Shown one piece after another: positions 34,432-45,730 of a stretch of DNA of 64,000 bases. Position 1 is the stretch's first letter; every line of letters begins with the position of its first letter. The notes under the pieces were generated by a model that ran no database searches, was not told where the DNA came from, and worked only from the letters and a program-made list of their open reading frames with translations. Source of the DNA: Reticulascus tulasneorum. Lineage: Eukaryota; Ascomycota; Sordariomycetes; Glomerellales; Reticulascaceae. The stretch lies in contig LSAX01000006.1 of assembly GCA_001557505.1 (NCBI GenBank), positions 3,100,001-3,164,000 on the forward strand, read 5' to 3'. Both the position numbers and the translations under genes were made by a program.

Positions 34432-34861
34432 CCCGCTACACCTGTGCCAACCTCTATATATCAAAATAGTTCTTCACATTCCCAACCAGGTGACAATGAT
34501 GAGGGGAGTTGGCTCAGCGGGTAAACCCGCTGACTCACAGCTAAATCCTTACCTAAACCTCCGTCATGTCCCATACACAGCTCCCAACCGCATCGAGCAC
34601 CCCCTGACGCAGGTGTGGTGTTCAGGTTGGCCTCGTTCCGCAGTTTTGACAAAACAATGGTATTCAATGAAATCCTGCGAGTTCTGATGCCACCGGGGGT
34701 CCCCGCTTGAGGGAGGGGGATAGAAGCTGAAAAGAAATTGCCCTGCGAATACCGTTACAGGATCCTCGAAATGAGGAAGGGGCCGCGCTACAAGCCACAC
34801 AACCTGGTTACCTAGTAACAATGGTGTGGTGTAGGGCGTCAAGAAGAGCTTGGAATGGGGC

Positions 34862-35160
34862 AGTAGATAGAGTAAATAATTAAATAAATTTCTTTTTTTG
34901 TGGTTTTGTCATGAGGCTTCATCGTTCAAATCCAGTGAATGTTGTCTTTTTTCTTTCTTTTTTTCTTGTGTTTAGAATTGTATGTGTTTTTCTCTTTGAA
35001 TCTTTTTTTTTCTTTTCTTTTAAATTGGTTTTAGTTAGATGATTAACATGGTTATTAGGTAGTTAGACTGGACTGTGAATGTTGGTATGGTAATGATGGT
35101 TAATGTTGTTAATATGAGTGTATGGTTGTTGGTTTAGAGATGGATTTTCTCTGTTATAGA
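34862..35160. other. Strongly C-depleted, T/G-rich tract
   Basis: By hand count the plus strand has about 23 C in 300 bases, and only 5 C against about 35 G in the last 120 bases. The left part is poly-T rich. RIP alone would deplete both C and G, so this one-sided skew is unusual for the window. Confidence 0.6.
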
Positions 35161-35165
35161 TGGCC

Positions 35166-35208
35166 TTGTGGAGTATTACTCCGCCATGATGGTGTTGTAA
35201 CTCCACAA
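35166..35208. repeat. Nested palindromes at the end of the C-poor tract
   Basis: A perfect 13-base palindrome GGAGTATTACTCC (35170-35182) sits inside a 9-bp inverted repeat TTGTGGAGT (35166-35174) / ACTCCACAA (35200-35208). It could form a hairpin or be a remnant end of a small element. No target-site duplication was found. Confidence 0.55.
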
Positions 35209-35617
35209 CCAAAAAATTCCGGGAAGCTTTTAATGGCTTCTGTAGCTTATTTTCCTGCAGTGTTATAATAGGCGGCCGCCTTAGATAAGATTACAGATGT
35301 AAGAGATGTACGAGATGTACGAAGGATCCGCGTGTTGATGGTACCACACTCCTTCTAATCCTTCCGCCCTACGAAGCAGATTGGCGAATGAACTAGCTCG
35401 GTGTCATCAGTAACGAACTCCGCGGACGGTTTCCAAGTCCGCCCCCGGCACAACAATTCCGAGAGGCTTGCATCCTGCAATCGAACTTTCCTCCTTGCCA
35501 CGCGTCGTGAACAGCGTGGCACCATCCATTGAAATAGTGATGATTTGCATATTCATTCTCGGTCCCGTCTTTGCACAGCAATCTAATTAATCGTCTGCAA
35601 CCTGCAAATATAGATCG

Positions 35618-37463
35618 ATGGCCGGCAATGAAGTGAAACTGGAGATGCCGCCGACAGTGGCAGTCATTGGTGGTGGTACGTACGATTGCGAATTTCGGAG
35701 CACGCCATCTGTCGATAGGACATGCCTGACAAATTCACAGGCCCGACGGGATTGTCGATGCTCAAGACTCTGCGTGAGGATGGATTTTCAGCCACGCTGT
35801 TCGAGAAAAGGAGTCGTGTCGGAGGCCTCTGGTCATATACCGACGATTCGGGCTTGACGACCGCTCTACCATGTACGACATCGTGACTGAATGGCACGGA
35901 TACGCTATTGGCAGATACTGACATTTCTAGCTACTGTGGCGAATATCAGCAAGTACACATGCGGCTACTCCGACTATCCCATACCAGACGGTAAGTTCTT
36001 GATGGTGTTTCCACCCTCAAACCAATTCTCTGGCTCATGACCTTGCAGAGTATCCGCCATTCATGACCCAGGAGAACTTCCAAGACTACTTGGAGAGATA
36101 TTCCGCGGCCTTTGATCTGGCCAAGGACATTGTCTTCAACACGTCCGTGACTAGAGTTGTGCGGAATCCTGATGGGACGAGATGGCAAGTCGAGATGGTC
36201 CAATCTGGGAAGGACGAAGTGAGGGAGTTCGACAAGGTCGTCTTATGTCATGGCTATCAAACCGTTCCTAAAATACCAATATTCGAAGGACAGGATCGGT
36301 TTGAAGGGCGATTCATGCACTCCCAGCAATTCCGAAAGTATGAAACCAGAACGTCTACCCCCGTTGCTTCGAGGCTAATGACTCCCAGGCCGGAAGACTT
36401 CAAAGATAAAAACGTCGTTATTATCGGTCTCGGCCCAACAGGTTGCGACATTGCCCCTATCGTCGTTCCTCACGCCGCGAAGACGTACATCTCGCACCGT
36501 AGAGGCGCGTGGGTCTACAGTAGATGGCGCAACGGGGTCCCGGTCGATCTCCTCATCACTCGCGCCAAGCGGGAGATATCATTCTTCCTGCAGAAGCACT
36601 TGCCCCCTAAGCTCTTGATGGCCTCTACCCAGCTTGGGTTCAGGTATATGATGAGAGGCTTTGGTGATTTCGGCGCGGCATCACGATTATTGGAGGATCC
36701 GCCGCCAATCGCTCTCAACGCATCCATCACAACTGATCAGATGCTTAATCTAATACGTGACGGGAAAATGATCCCTATGCATGGTATACGGCGATTCATC
36801 GGAGGCAAATCGATTGAGTTCACGGATGGAACTGTTCTGCGTGACATTGACGCTGTTATCTGCTGTACGGGATACAAGGCAGACTTTTCCATCACGCCGT
36901 TCGTCGAGTTGAGCAAGCCACCGACGGACGCCGCTGGACACACCTACGGTGGCCCGCTCATTGCTCGGCTTTTCATGAACATCTTCCCTCCCGCACACGC
37001 AGACAGCATCGCCATATTGGCATACTCGGCGTACGGCAAGAACAACGGGTTTTCCTTCGCGGACGTGACCTCCATGGCCATCAGCAACATATGGCGCGGC
37101 ACAAGTAGCGAGATGATTCCCCCAAGGTCCGAGATGGAGCGCAGGATCGATCGCCACCAGGCTTGGAATGCCGGACGCTGGCATATGGACGACAAGGTGG
37201 ACGTCTCTGCTGTCAAGCAATACGAATTCCAAGGGTTTCTGCACAGGGCAGCGGGCACGGGAATGGAGAACCTGGGCTGGGGCCTGAAGGGATGGCAGTT
37301 CTGGTTCAAGGACCGAAAGATGAGCAACCTGCTGAACCACGGCGTCGAAACGGCGCATGCGTATCGGTACTTCGAGACGGGAAAGAGGAGGACTTGGGAT
37401 GGGGCGAGGGAGGCTGTCATTCATGCAAATGAGATGGTAAAGCTGCTCAAGGCCAAGAAATGA
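35618..37463 (+). CDS. Flavin-containing monooxygenase-like enzyme
   Basis: Four exons (35618-35675, 35741-35872, 35931-35990, 36049-37463) join to 554 aa; introns are 65, 58 and 58 nt. The first intron interrupts the FAD-binding glycine motif (GGG, then PTG, at residues 18-23). Further landmarks are FEKRSRVGGLW, the FMO signature FEGRFMHSQQF (F-x-G-x3-H-S), and a second nucleotide-binding site IGLGPTGCDIA for NADPH. These enzymes oxygenate nitrogen, sulfur or carbonyl carbon. The FMO and Baeyer-Villiger subclasses overlap in motif, and this sequence fits the FMO side better. Substrate unknown. Lying 8 kb downstream of the P450, it may belong to the same small tailoring group, but a shared pathway is only an inference. 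Confidence 0.9.
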
Positions 37464-37686
37464 CGAGTCCAGAGCCCCGAAATCGGGGCTTACTCTCGCT
37501 TTAATAGACTTGCAGCCGGGGGATCTTTTTTATTAATGCTTGATTATTAAGCTTACTTATGTATCTTTGGCAATCTTTCATACCTGCAAGTAAGATCAAG
37601 GCAATCACAGAGTACGGGTGCTGTCATAAGCTTGATAGTTCTCCCCGCACGTCTCGACAAAGAAGGCCCGTCCGCCGCCATCACCG

Positions 37687-39050
37687 TCACCACAGTGGTT
37701 TGGTCGCTCTTCTTATAATTATGTCTATATTAGACCTGTGGAATTCCAGTTTGGCATCCCAGCCAGCTCCGCCGAGCATAGGATCCTCCCACGGTCGCCA
37801 TGGCCGTATAAAATTATAAGCGACTGGAGGCTCGAAGCCCTCGTAAGGTTCGTGACGTAGATCTGCGGTCGTCCACTCTAGTATCGTAGCTGGCAGGGAG
37901 GCTGCCACATCCACCCAACCTAGATTCGGCGTGCCCAGACAAACAAACCCCAATTTCAGATTCGAGATCTTGGGCTGGGCCACGATGAAGTCAATGAAAG
38001 GCTGCGTGCTTATGATTATGGCGCTCAGGTGCAAAGAGTGTAGGTTGGGAAACATCATAGGCGTGGTTCCGTCTTCATTGAAGACCAGGTTCGATAAGGA
38101 ATGAGTCCCTCGTTCTGGAAGAGCAAGATGCTTGCTCGCCCGGATATTAAGGCTTCGCAGCGTGGGCCGCGCGCAGTCGAATAGGCCTCTCGTTGCAGAA
38201 GCAGGAGCGTCCTCCAGGAGGAAACTCACATCTCGTATGTCGAGGGTTATGCTTTCCAGCCCCGTGAAGACATGCCGATTAACCTCTGTGTCTTCCAGGC
38301 CCTTGGGGGATATTCCGTAGACTTCCAGTATCTTTATGTGTCTCCGAGTCAGTTGAAGCGCTTGGGTGATGTCCCGTAGAAACAAGGCGACTTTCGAGGT
38401 TTCGAAACCCTCATCGTCGAGCACCCTGTCCCTGCATTAGCCACAGATTCTGAGGAGACTGGTACAAGAATGGGCACAATACCAATACATCTCCATTCCC
38501 GCGAACATCTTCTTCGAGAATGATGGGCCTCTAATCTCAACATGCTTGAGAAGCGACATTTCTTTGAACAAAGTCGTGAGCGGGCCGATGATGTCTTCCA
38601 TGTCTTTTTGCTCTGCCATCTTCCGCTGCCACGTCTCTTCGTCAAGACCAGTGGTTGGTGCTGCTGTGTTTCGCCGGCCCTTACTTTGCCAATGCTTATA
38701 AGCCTGCCATAACCCTTCAGGCTAGATATTAGTATGCATCGAATGTAGCCCCGTTTCACTTGCTTACCGTTGTGATAGAAGGAAGGCGAGAACCGGAAGG
38801 TCTTCACGTAACGCGCTAAAGGGAGCACTTCCGATACTGCCGCGCGAAGACAGCCGTATTCGACGGTGCGCTCTCGGCCAATATGGCTGTACATGGGCAT
38901 TTGCTCGCTCCCTGAGAAGCTCAGCACCGAGAACAAAAGGCGTGCAGCCGTGTCGGAAAAGGTTCTGTTCACCAGTCTCAACGATCTGAGATCTGCCAAG
39001 GATAGATGAGCCGAAACATGCTCAAGGAGCGATAATGGTAGTGAATCCAT
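37687..39050 (-). CDS. F-box protein with leucine-rich-type repeats
   Basis: Three exons, 39050-38768, 38714-38483 and 38431-37687, give 419 aa. The N-terminus MDSLPLSLLEHVSAHLSLADLRSLRLVNRTFSDTA is an F-box, which would bind Skp1 in an SCF ubiquitin ligase. The rest is repetitive, with Leu-rich strands such as LESITLDIRDVS, LRSLNIRASKHL and LHSLHLSAIIIS, as expected of a substrate-binding LRR region. Intron 2 (51 nt, GTATTG...TGCAG) is inferred because without it the frame meets a TAA at 38437; removing it gives MYW-DRVLDDEGFE. Intron 1 uses an AAG acceptor downstream of a CTAAT branch site. No target can be named. Confidence 0.78.
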
Positions 39051-40088
39051 GATACAAACCGTATGTGTTTGGGGACCGGCAGTGATTCAAAGTTACCATA
39101 GGGAGCGACGTTCGAGATATCAGTTGTGTTGCTTTTGCTCGGAACTTAACGGCCCTCTTTTTTCCTCACGAGTTACCAATACTACGCCGCCTGCCTACAT
39201 CCATTGCATCAATGCGCCTGTTGCCTAGCGCCAGCTTATCTGTGTTGCCATCCAGCTGCAACAACAACAAAGATGCCTAGGCTAAAAGTCGCACATCCTG
39301 TGAACAGCTAATGTACCTGCGACAGACAATCGTATATAGGTGCTATACTCCGCTCACACGCCTTACACACCCGGGTCGGCCTTATTTCTTGAGCAGATGC
39401 ACAAGAACAGGCTAGCTGCTACGCTGTGAGCTGGCCGAAGTGTGCCCGCCCCATACTTAGTGGCTACCTAGGGCTCCGAATACTTTTTGGGGGGTTAATC
39501 CACTGTGGTGAAGTATCTCAATTTTATAGCGCACCTACTGTACCAACTACGTAATCGAACATTTGTACGGAGTACCTGCAAGTGCTACCTTGCAGGATGA
39601 CCGCCGCCTGGGATCTCCTATTCCGACGCAACGAACTTGGGGTATTCCACTGATTCAAGCAGGAGCGTCAAAGCTCGGCAGAATTCCTGAGGCATTGAGC
39701 CAGTCCCGCGAGTTCAACGGCTGTGAGTTTTGAAAACGAATGTCACAGCCGCGTGATATGAGAGCGAAACCCAAGATTCTCGACGACACGAACATTACCA
39801 CAACTCCGAATTGCTTCTGGTCAAAATCACAAAAATGATACTTGTTTTGTTCGACGAGACCATTCCAGAACCAGAGATATATATAGCCACTAAACTGACT
39901 TTTCAGGCTTGCGGTCCACTAATTTGAAGTATGGCTACACCAAATCCCCCCCTTTATGCAACTTTGATACTCGCTGCGAGGAAGGCGGACGCATTTCCCC
40001 TGACCTGAATAAAGAAGTCCATGTGTCTGTGGACACATATCAGAGACACGTTTCGAGCTACATCAAACACTTGGTTTGCACATACCTC
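39051..40088. other. Intergenic region upstream of F-box gene
   Basis: Promoter of the F-box gene on the left and 3' flank of the small secreted-protein gene on the right. A few short frames but no domain. Confidence 0.45.
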
Positions 40089-40430
40089 TTAATTGCAGCC
40101 AAACTGCCAGTTGTCCCACTGAATGGCGTGGCCGCCTGTGGCTGGTGTCTGCCACCAGGTGAAGGCCTGTGAAGGGTTGCCATACCATGCTTGAGACCCA
40201 TCCTGGGAGAAAGCATAGACGTAGCCGGGGAGACAAGTTAAAGAGTAGTGGTTGTCTTGGTCAATGCGCACGCCCCAGTCATTGGTGCAAGTAGTCCTGC
40301 CATTATCGTTGCTAAATGCGTAGACAAGGCCACCAGGAACCGAGATCAGGCCCTCAGTGTGAAGACAGCCGAGAACAGAGGTGATAGGAAGGAGGTGGAC
40401 GGCGATGGAGAGGAGGCCAGGGAACTTCAT
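40089..40430 (-). CDS. Small secreted protein with internal repeat
   Basis: 113 aa from ATG 40430 (an alternative ATG three codons earlier is possible). A signal peptide occupies about residues 1-21, followed by four cysteines (C22, C48, C66, C112), enough for two disulfide bonds. Two segments repeat: VYAFSNDNG at 36-44 and VYAFSQDGS at 71-79, each in a similar G-x-VYAFS-x-D context, suggesting a duplicated beta-type module. The mature part is rich in Trp and Gly. It resembles small secreted fungal proteins of unknown function; an effector role is possible but not shown. No family recognised. Confidence 0.72.
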   Translation of the reverse strand: MKFPGLLSIAVHLLPITSVLGCLHTEGLISVPGGLVYAFSNDNGRTTCTNDWGVRIDQDNHYSLTCLPGYVYAFSQDGSQAWYGNPSQAFTWWQTPATGGHAIQWDNWQFGCN

Positions 40431-41838
40431 GGTAATCATTCGAGAGGTGGCCAGTTGGTGGATTCTGGCAACTTGGGGGGTTGTGCAGTCTTGACGGAAG
40501 GAGATGCAGTGGAAACAGGTCGTGTGGTGAGTGTCGATAGCAGTGTTCACCATGTACGGAGTTGGTCAACACTTATATGAAGTCTTACCCTCTGCATGTG
40601 GCTGAGGTTTCAAAGGATTCGTCCGAACAATGGGTGATGGCGGCTAAATGGTTCGATTGAGGCATAATAAGGATCCTCCTTAGTTAGCATTGTGTGGTAG
40701 GTGGATTGTCGGATTGTGGAAAAGAACTTTCGTAAAGAACTTTCGCGAAGACCTCTCGCATAGAGATTAAATACTCTTAATGTGGTGTTTTTAAGTGGTT
40801 CTCCCTCTCGCTCGTGATTGGGAGGAACAGCTCCTTGAGGAATCCCTCCGGTAATAAGGGTTAGCTTCTCATGATCGGGCATATAAGCATCTGGATGTCC
40901 AGATAGACGGCAGGCGGCGAGGCCGTTCACGGCTCTACACTAAGTGCATATCGGCCACTTTGACAATTGGAAAATATGGGCGCTTTCAAGCCACCAATTG
41001 AAGCAATTTCCTACCTCTATACATATACATGCATGTATCAATCTCGTCTGCAGTAGTATTAATGGCTGGCTTTGCTGCATTTTCACAGGATCACATCATG
41101 ACGATGGCCATGACGAAGGAAGTCCAATTGAGGCCCATGTAAGAGAGGGTGGAATTGTAGGATGTGAAGCTAACGAATAGTGATTACACGGGACGAAAGG
41201 AACTTCCGCAGCAGGATTGTGACATAGTCTGCAGTCGATCTCAGTACGTCCCTGTCGGGGCTTCGGGTATGGCGAAATTGCCCTGCATCGTGCATATATG
41301 ACACCACCCACCAGACTGGCCAGTTACCGTAATGACGTTGACTTCCTGGTACGTAGGATTCTGAGTGGTTGAAACTTCAACTTCCCGTCGCTCACACTGG
41401 AAATGCTTCGAGAGAAGTATTTTCTCAATCATACTTCGAGCTTCTGCTTTGCTACAGGTTTGCCCTGCCTTGCTTTCTGTATGTTACTTCAATATGTACT
41501 CCGACGAAACCTCGATAGGTTTCTCATTTGTCGCTTGTCATATATTTAGAAGTTGAGATTCAAACCTTCCAACTATGGCGCGGTGAGTGACCTTGTTTCT
41601 TAGTCGGATCGATTTGGCATGAAAATGTCTTGCGGTGCGGTATATATTGATGATTTAGCCTCTAACGTACCTCCGCGTCTTTATATGTTCTTGAGAAAAA
41701 TGTCCGCCGATATCTGGCTTACTGTCAAATAATCGAGCTTCAATAAGACCCCCGATCGTGATAAACAATAAGAATAATTAGCACAGACAGTGCTCACCCG
41801 GGTGCAGCAATAGTGTGAACATTAGGGGCTGGGCTGAA

Positions 41839-41868
41839 CTACTTGTATACTGGCTACTTGTATACTGG
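41839..41868. repeat. Perfect 15-bp tandem duplication
   Basis: CTACTTGTATACTGG occurs twice head to tail. Recent slippage or footprint-type duplication; no gene overlaps it. Confidence 0.85.
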
Positions 41869-43520
41869 CAAGGCACAGACATGATACAATTGAATCAATC
41901 AAAAGAAGAAAACAAGAAGAAAAGTTCATCATTCTGCTAGGGTAACATCACAAGTTGTTGGCTTTACATCTGGGACCAGAGGTTAACTATGTATGTCGTC
42001 TGACCGAGCCAATCGATTTGTCGCCAGCGCGCTATGTACACATGTATCAGTGGTTCATCAAAGGGTGGGTGATCCGAGCGACGCACGATTACTGCGTTGA
42101 GGGAAGGCTCTTAAAGGGGAGATAATGGCAGCCTTTGCGGGAAGAGACGTCTATGTAAGTATGATCTTAACCTGGGCAAGGCATGGTACCGGCTCCACCG
42201 GCCAAAGATGGTGGTCGAGTCTATGGACCGTGTTGCAACAGGCAACGAAGACCTTGAAAGCTGCTACTATGTAACTTTTCACATATCTTGTCTGTCAGAA
42301 ACCTCATTTCGGTATGAGCCTTTAGGAGGAGTTTTAATCCCGCAGCATGGGCACTATCTCATATGTGTGTTAATGCCTATCGATAATCATCTTCTATTAG
42401 CTGCACATAGATGTGACCCGTTCATGCGTGCGACCCACGGTGGCCTCGCCATCAAGTTTGTCCCCTGTGCTTTGGCATGATGGCTGTATCTGGCTTTGGC
42501 TATTGATGCCGTGTAGCCATGGTCAACGCCGAGGTAGCTGAGCACATCATTGAATGGTGTGCAAATTTTTATGCGCCTCTGGTTTTTTTGAGTGTCATCA
42601 TGATTTGTAGCATGTTCTGCTTAAGTGTATCGAATTAGGATTGGATAATGTAAATGTCGCACAGCTGAAGCTGGAACTAATGCAGGATACGCATGTGAAT
42701 AAAGATAGGTATAGTGGATATATGTCCCTGATGGCAAAGCCCTCGAGAATTCAGGGGCTGAAATATCGCAAAACTAAGTAGCCAATACACCTGAACCAGA
42801 ACATCAACAACACCAAGCCTACTATACCTCCCGGCTCTCTCTGCATCCGCAAACGCCATCAGTCCATTCATGGATCAGTGCAAGCCCCAATTCCACCCTC
42901 CTTTGTGAAGCAAGTCAAAGATTTGCATTAAATGTGTCCCACTAAGTTTAGTTTGTCTTGACCCGCTGACACTGACCATAATTTATTCCACACGCTGCCA
43001 TGCTACACTCTGGTTATCATTGCGGCCGACTCTCCCGTATTCTTAGAATTGGTGGAATTATTTCCTGCCTCATTGGGCATAGATTATCTCTTTCATTATG
43101 AATCAACTTCTATGGAATTTGTAACAAGCGGCTGGCTTGAACAATACCATCGTGCTGATCAAAGCCTATCAATATAATTCCAGGGTTGAATTACTGCCAA
43201 CCCAAGATTTCTTGTGTCTTTGCAGTTGAATAGATCGGATGCCCTGTTACTGGTTGTTACAACTGGTCAATACTATCCACGAGTGGCGACCTTGCCTCCC
43301 TTTAGACCCGAGAATCTAGGGTGGGTTGCGCTATGAGTTGTAATAATGGTACAAAGGATGGTTCCTATCCTCCGCGTTATCTAACATGATTTTAAGATCC
43401 ATGTTACACAGAGAACTAGAGTCTAATGGAATTTACATACACTCATAGCACTTTAGCGAGCTTGTCTAATATGGGTACCCTTCAGTAAGTAACAATTACC
43501 TGGCAGCAATAATCGCACAC

Positions 43521-43560
43521 TGCGCCTAGATCCAGTTGCTTGCGCCTAGATCCAGTTGCT
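43521..43560. repeat. Perfect 20-bp tandem duplication
   Basis: Two identical, adjacent 20-bp units beginning TGCGCCTAGA and ending CAGTTGCT, located just past the 3' end of the SGNH esterase gene. The identity indicates a recent duplication. Confidence 0.85.
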
Positions 43561-43729
43561 TATCTTTGGATCGAACTCAATCTACAATATCATTGAATGT
43601 ACCGCTGTGAAATATTTGACAAACGTATTGTACTTGCCTTAGCTTTCGCCAGTCCAGAATTGGCAGAATATTAGGCAGCCGAATTTCGTGAGATTATGTT
43701 AATCGTTGTATCTTGTGAATACTTTTGCC

Positions 43730-45730
43730 CTAGCCATTGCCCCTACAACCCCCTGAACTACCACCTCCCGCAGAGTTCTGTACTTTGTTATTGTTGTAGC
43801 ATCTTGATCTGGTCCATATAGGTGAGTTGAACCACGCATGCCATTCGTAACCATTCGAATCCGGCTGATCAAAATATTTGAAGTTCCAATTTGTAATACC
43901 TAAGCCGAAACAGCTGGTAGAATTAGGCCGCAGACTCTGCTGGCCGAAGTCCCATGTTGCCCAGCCAGCACCATAGAGGTCGTAAGAGTCTAGGACAAGT
44001 TTGTACCACCCTTCGCATGATTCTAGAAGGGCATCAATCAGTAAAGTTTCTACAGCACAAGAGTTCTGGCAGGTTTCTAGCAGATTTACAACAACCCGAT
44101 TCGACTTACGCTTAGGTTCAGTAGGGTATGGCCATAGCCTATTCTGCCGCCTAGGTTGAATGGTATACTTGTAGCTACCAAAAGTATAGTCGCCGCCCTG
44201 CTTCCAGTTCATTGGGTTGCTGCTGAACTTGTCGCATCCGTCTAAAATGCCGTTGACCGCCTTGACGCACTGATCATGATCAAACGTGCTAGCACCGCCG
44301 GATAAAGCAAGCGAGAAGTCCACCTCATCCAGCGTCCCGGAATAATATGTCTTGGTGTATTGCCAGTTTGCCACACCACCAGACGCGCCCGACGCTGCGC
44401 TGTCACAGAAGTCGGCCGTGGCTGAGTACGCGGCATATGACGATATGTAATGGCCAGTATCATGCTCGTCAAAGCATTGGAGCGTATCGGTGACGCAGCC
44501 TGGGCCTGGAATCCCAAGGTTCTTGGCTCGAGCACCCCGCACCGCGTCGAGCGCAAAGGATGCAATGACTTGGTGGCCCAAGATTGTTGGATGGAAGATT
44601 TTTCCGATACTGTCAGGAAGCAAGTAGCCGATGACATTTTTCAGTACTCCTGCTGGACAAGTTGGCTGCGTGATGCCGCGGGCTTGCAAAAGGGGATATG
44701 GCACGACTTCTGCAGCAGTACGTGCCTCAAGATAGGCTAGCTCCGCGGTTTCTGCCTCCATGTCCAGATTGGCAGGGAAACTCTCACTGTAGACATCGCT
44801 AACATTGCCACGGATCTTGATAGGGCCAACAGGAACGTCGCCTAGGTTCACATGGGTGGTGTCGAGCTTGAAAAATATCAAGTTGTCGTTGCTGGAGTCA
44901 TCCGGGTTGGGATTCTGGCCTGGAGTACAAAACTCACCCTTCATGTAGTAGGTCCAGTAATCCCAATCAGCTACGACTACCTGCGCATTAGTCCAGCCGC
45001 CCGCGTCTGCAGCCTTCTTCAGTGCTGTATTGGTGTCCTGCACAAGCTTGTCGAACGTGACGCGACGATCCGCAGTGAGTGGAAGCCCCCCTAACGGCCA
45101 ACCCCAGTTCTCAGTCTGGCAAGAGTCGGTTGTCCAGTCGAAATATTGCGCATATAGTGCTAGTACAATAATGCCGCCGAATTTCATCTTTCGATCAAGC
45201 TCCTGAAGGAGGGTTAAGACATTTTGCTGAAGATAGCTGCTGATGGCGTTGTTTGCTTGATCCAAAGCAGTCTGGCAGTCGCTCTCTCCGGCAAAGCGAC
45301 TGAGCACACATTGTAAGATGATATTTGACTGCTTCATGTTAGATTCCAAATCTCGCGCTTCAACTATATGACAACTTACCAGACATAGATCATTGCCTCC
45401 TGCGGTCATGACAGCCAGATCAATGTTACCATTCAACTGATCGATCTGTTGAAGGATGCTAACGGATGTGTCCCCTGAACAAGCCGGATACTGGAAACTG
45501 TTGACACTTCCCATAAACCGTTGCATCACGACTGGATATGAGCTGTCGTATCGAGAGCAGTCTTTTGAGCTGCTGTCGTCACTATAGATCCTACCGGCCC
45601 CAATGCCAGCAGTGAAGCTGTCGCCAACGGCGGCGAAGCTCTGCACCCAGCTCCAGTCGTCATAGGACTGTGCTGCGACCAGTGCCAAGTTGGCGATCAC
45701 GAGACAACATTTGTACAAAGACCAAGCCAT
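43730..45730 (-). CDS. Secreted SGNH-type esterase/lipase with C-terminal domain
   Basis: Start taken at ATG 45730, which precedes a signal peptide (LVIANLALVAAQ). A 51-nt intron (45379-45329, GTAAGT...AAGCAG, CTAAC branch) is divisible by three and has no stop, so the raw frame stays open through it; spliced length is 649 aa. SGNH blocks: GDSFTAG with nucleophile Ser38, GGND (oxyanion Asn113) just before the intron, and HPTILGHQ with the catalytic His. The C-terminal ~200 residues are Cys-rich with GG-x-Y and DGCD-type motifs, as in fungal members that carry an extra domain, and end in a Gly/Ser tail. It probably hydrolyses esters of lipids or cell-wall polymers outside the cell; the exact substrate is not visible. 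Confidence 0.85.
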   Translation of the reverse strand: MAWSLYKCCLVIANLALVAAQSYDDWSWVQSFAAVGDSFTAGIGAGRIYSDDSSSKDCSRYDSSYPVVMQRFMGSVNSFQYPACSGDTSVSILQQIDQLNGNIDLAVMTAGGNDLCLVSCHIVEARDLESNMKQSNIILQCVLSRFAGESDCQTALDQANNAISSYLQQNVLTLLQELDRKMKFGGIIVLALYAQYFDWTTDSCQTENWGWPLGGLPLTADRRVTFDKLVQDTNTALKKAADAGGWTNAQVVVADWDYWTYYMKGEFCTPGQNPNPDDSSNDNLIFFKLDTTHVNLGDVPVGPIKIRGNVSDVYSESFPANLDMEAETAELAYLEARTAAEVVPYPLLQARGITQPTCPAGVLKNVIGYLLPDSIGKIFHPTILGHQVIASFALDAVRGARAKNLGIPGPGCVTDTLQCFDEHDTGHYISSYAAYSATADFCDSAASGASGGVANWQYTKTYYSGTLDEVDFSLALSGGASTFDHDQCVKAVNGILDGCDKFSSNPMNWKQGGDYTFGSYKYTIQPRRQNRLWPYPTEPKRKSNRVVVNLLETCQNSCAVETLLIDALLESCEGWYKLVLDSYDLYGAGWATWDFGQQSLRPNSTSCFGLGITNWNFKYFDQPDSNGYEWHAWFNSPIWTRSRCYNNNKVQNSAGGGSSGGCRGNG

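Larger units (their letters stand above)
34063..35617. other. Spacer with tandem repeats, C-poor tract and palindromes
   Basis: Gene-free. Contains a CCGCA-CCTCACCTT tandem array (34365-34431), a T/G-rich, C-depleted tract (about 34862-35160) and palindromes at 35166-35208, then the FMO promoter. Several of these suggest a decayed mobile element or an AT-rich remnant, but no ends could be defined. Confidence 0.5.
40440..43729. other. About 3.3 kb without a convincing gene
   Basis: Contains two perfect direct repeats (41839-41868 and 43521-43560). Short frames on both strands (for example minus 41241-41432 with a GGWCHICTMQGNF stretch, and plus 42208-42480) have no recognisable domain or signal peptide pattern. 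It looks like spacer or decayed sequence. Confidence 0.45.

Noticed and set aside
38437..38439. TAA in the F-box gene taken as a nonsense mutation
   Set aside because: A 51-nt intron with TGCAG acceptor and CTAAT branch removes it and keeps the frame, so the gene is more simply read as intact.
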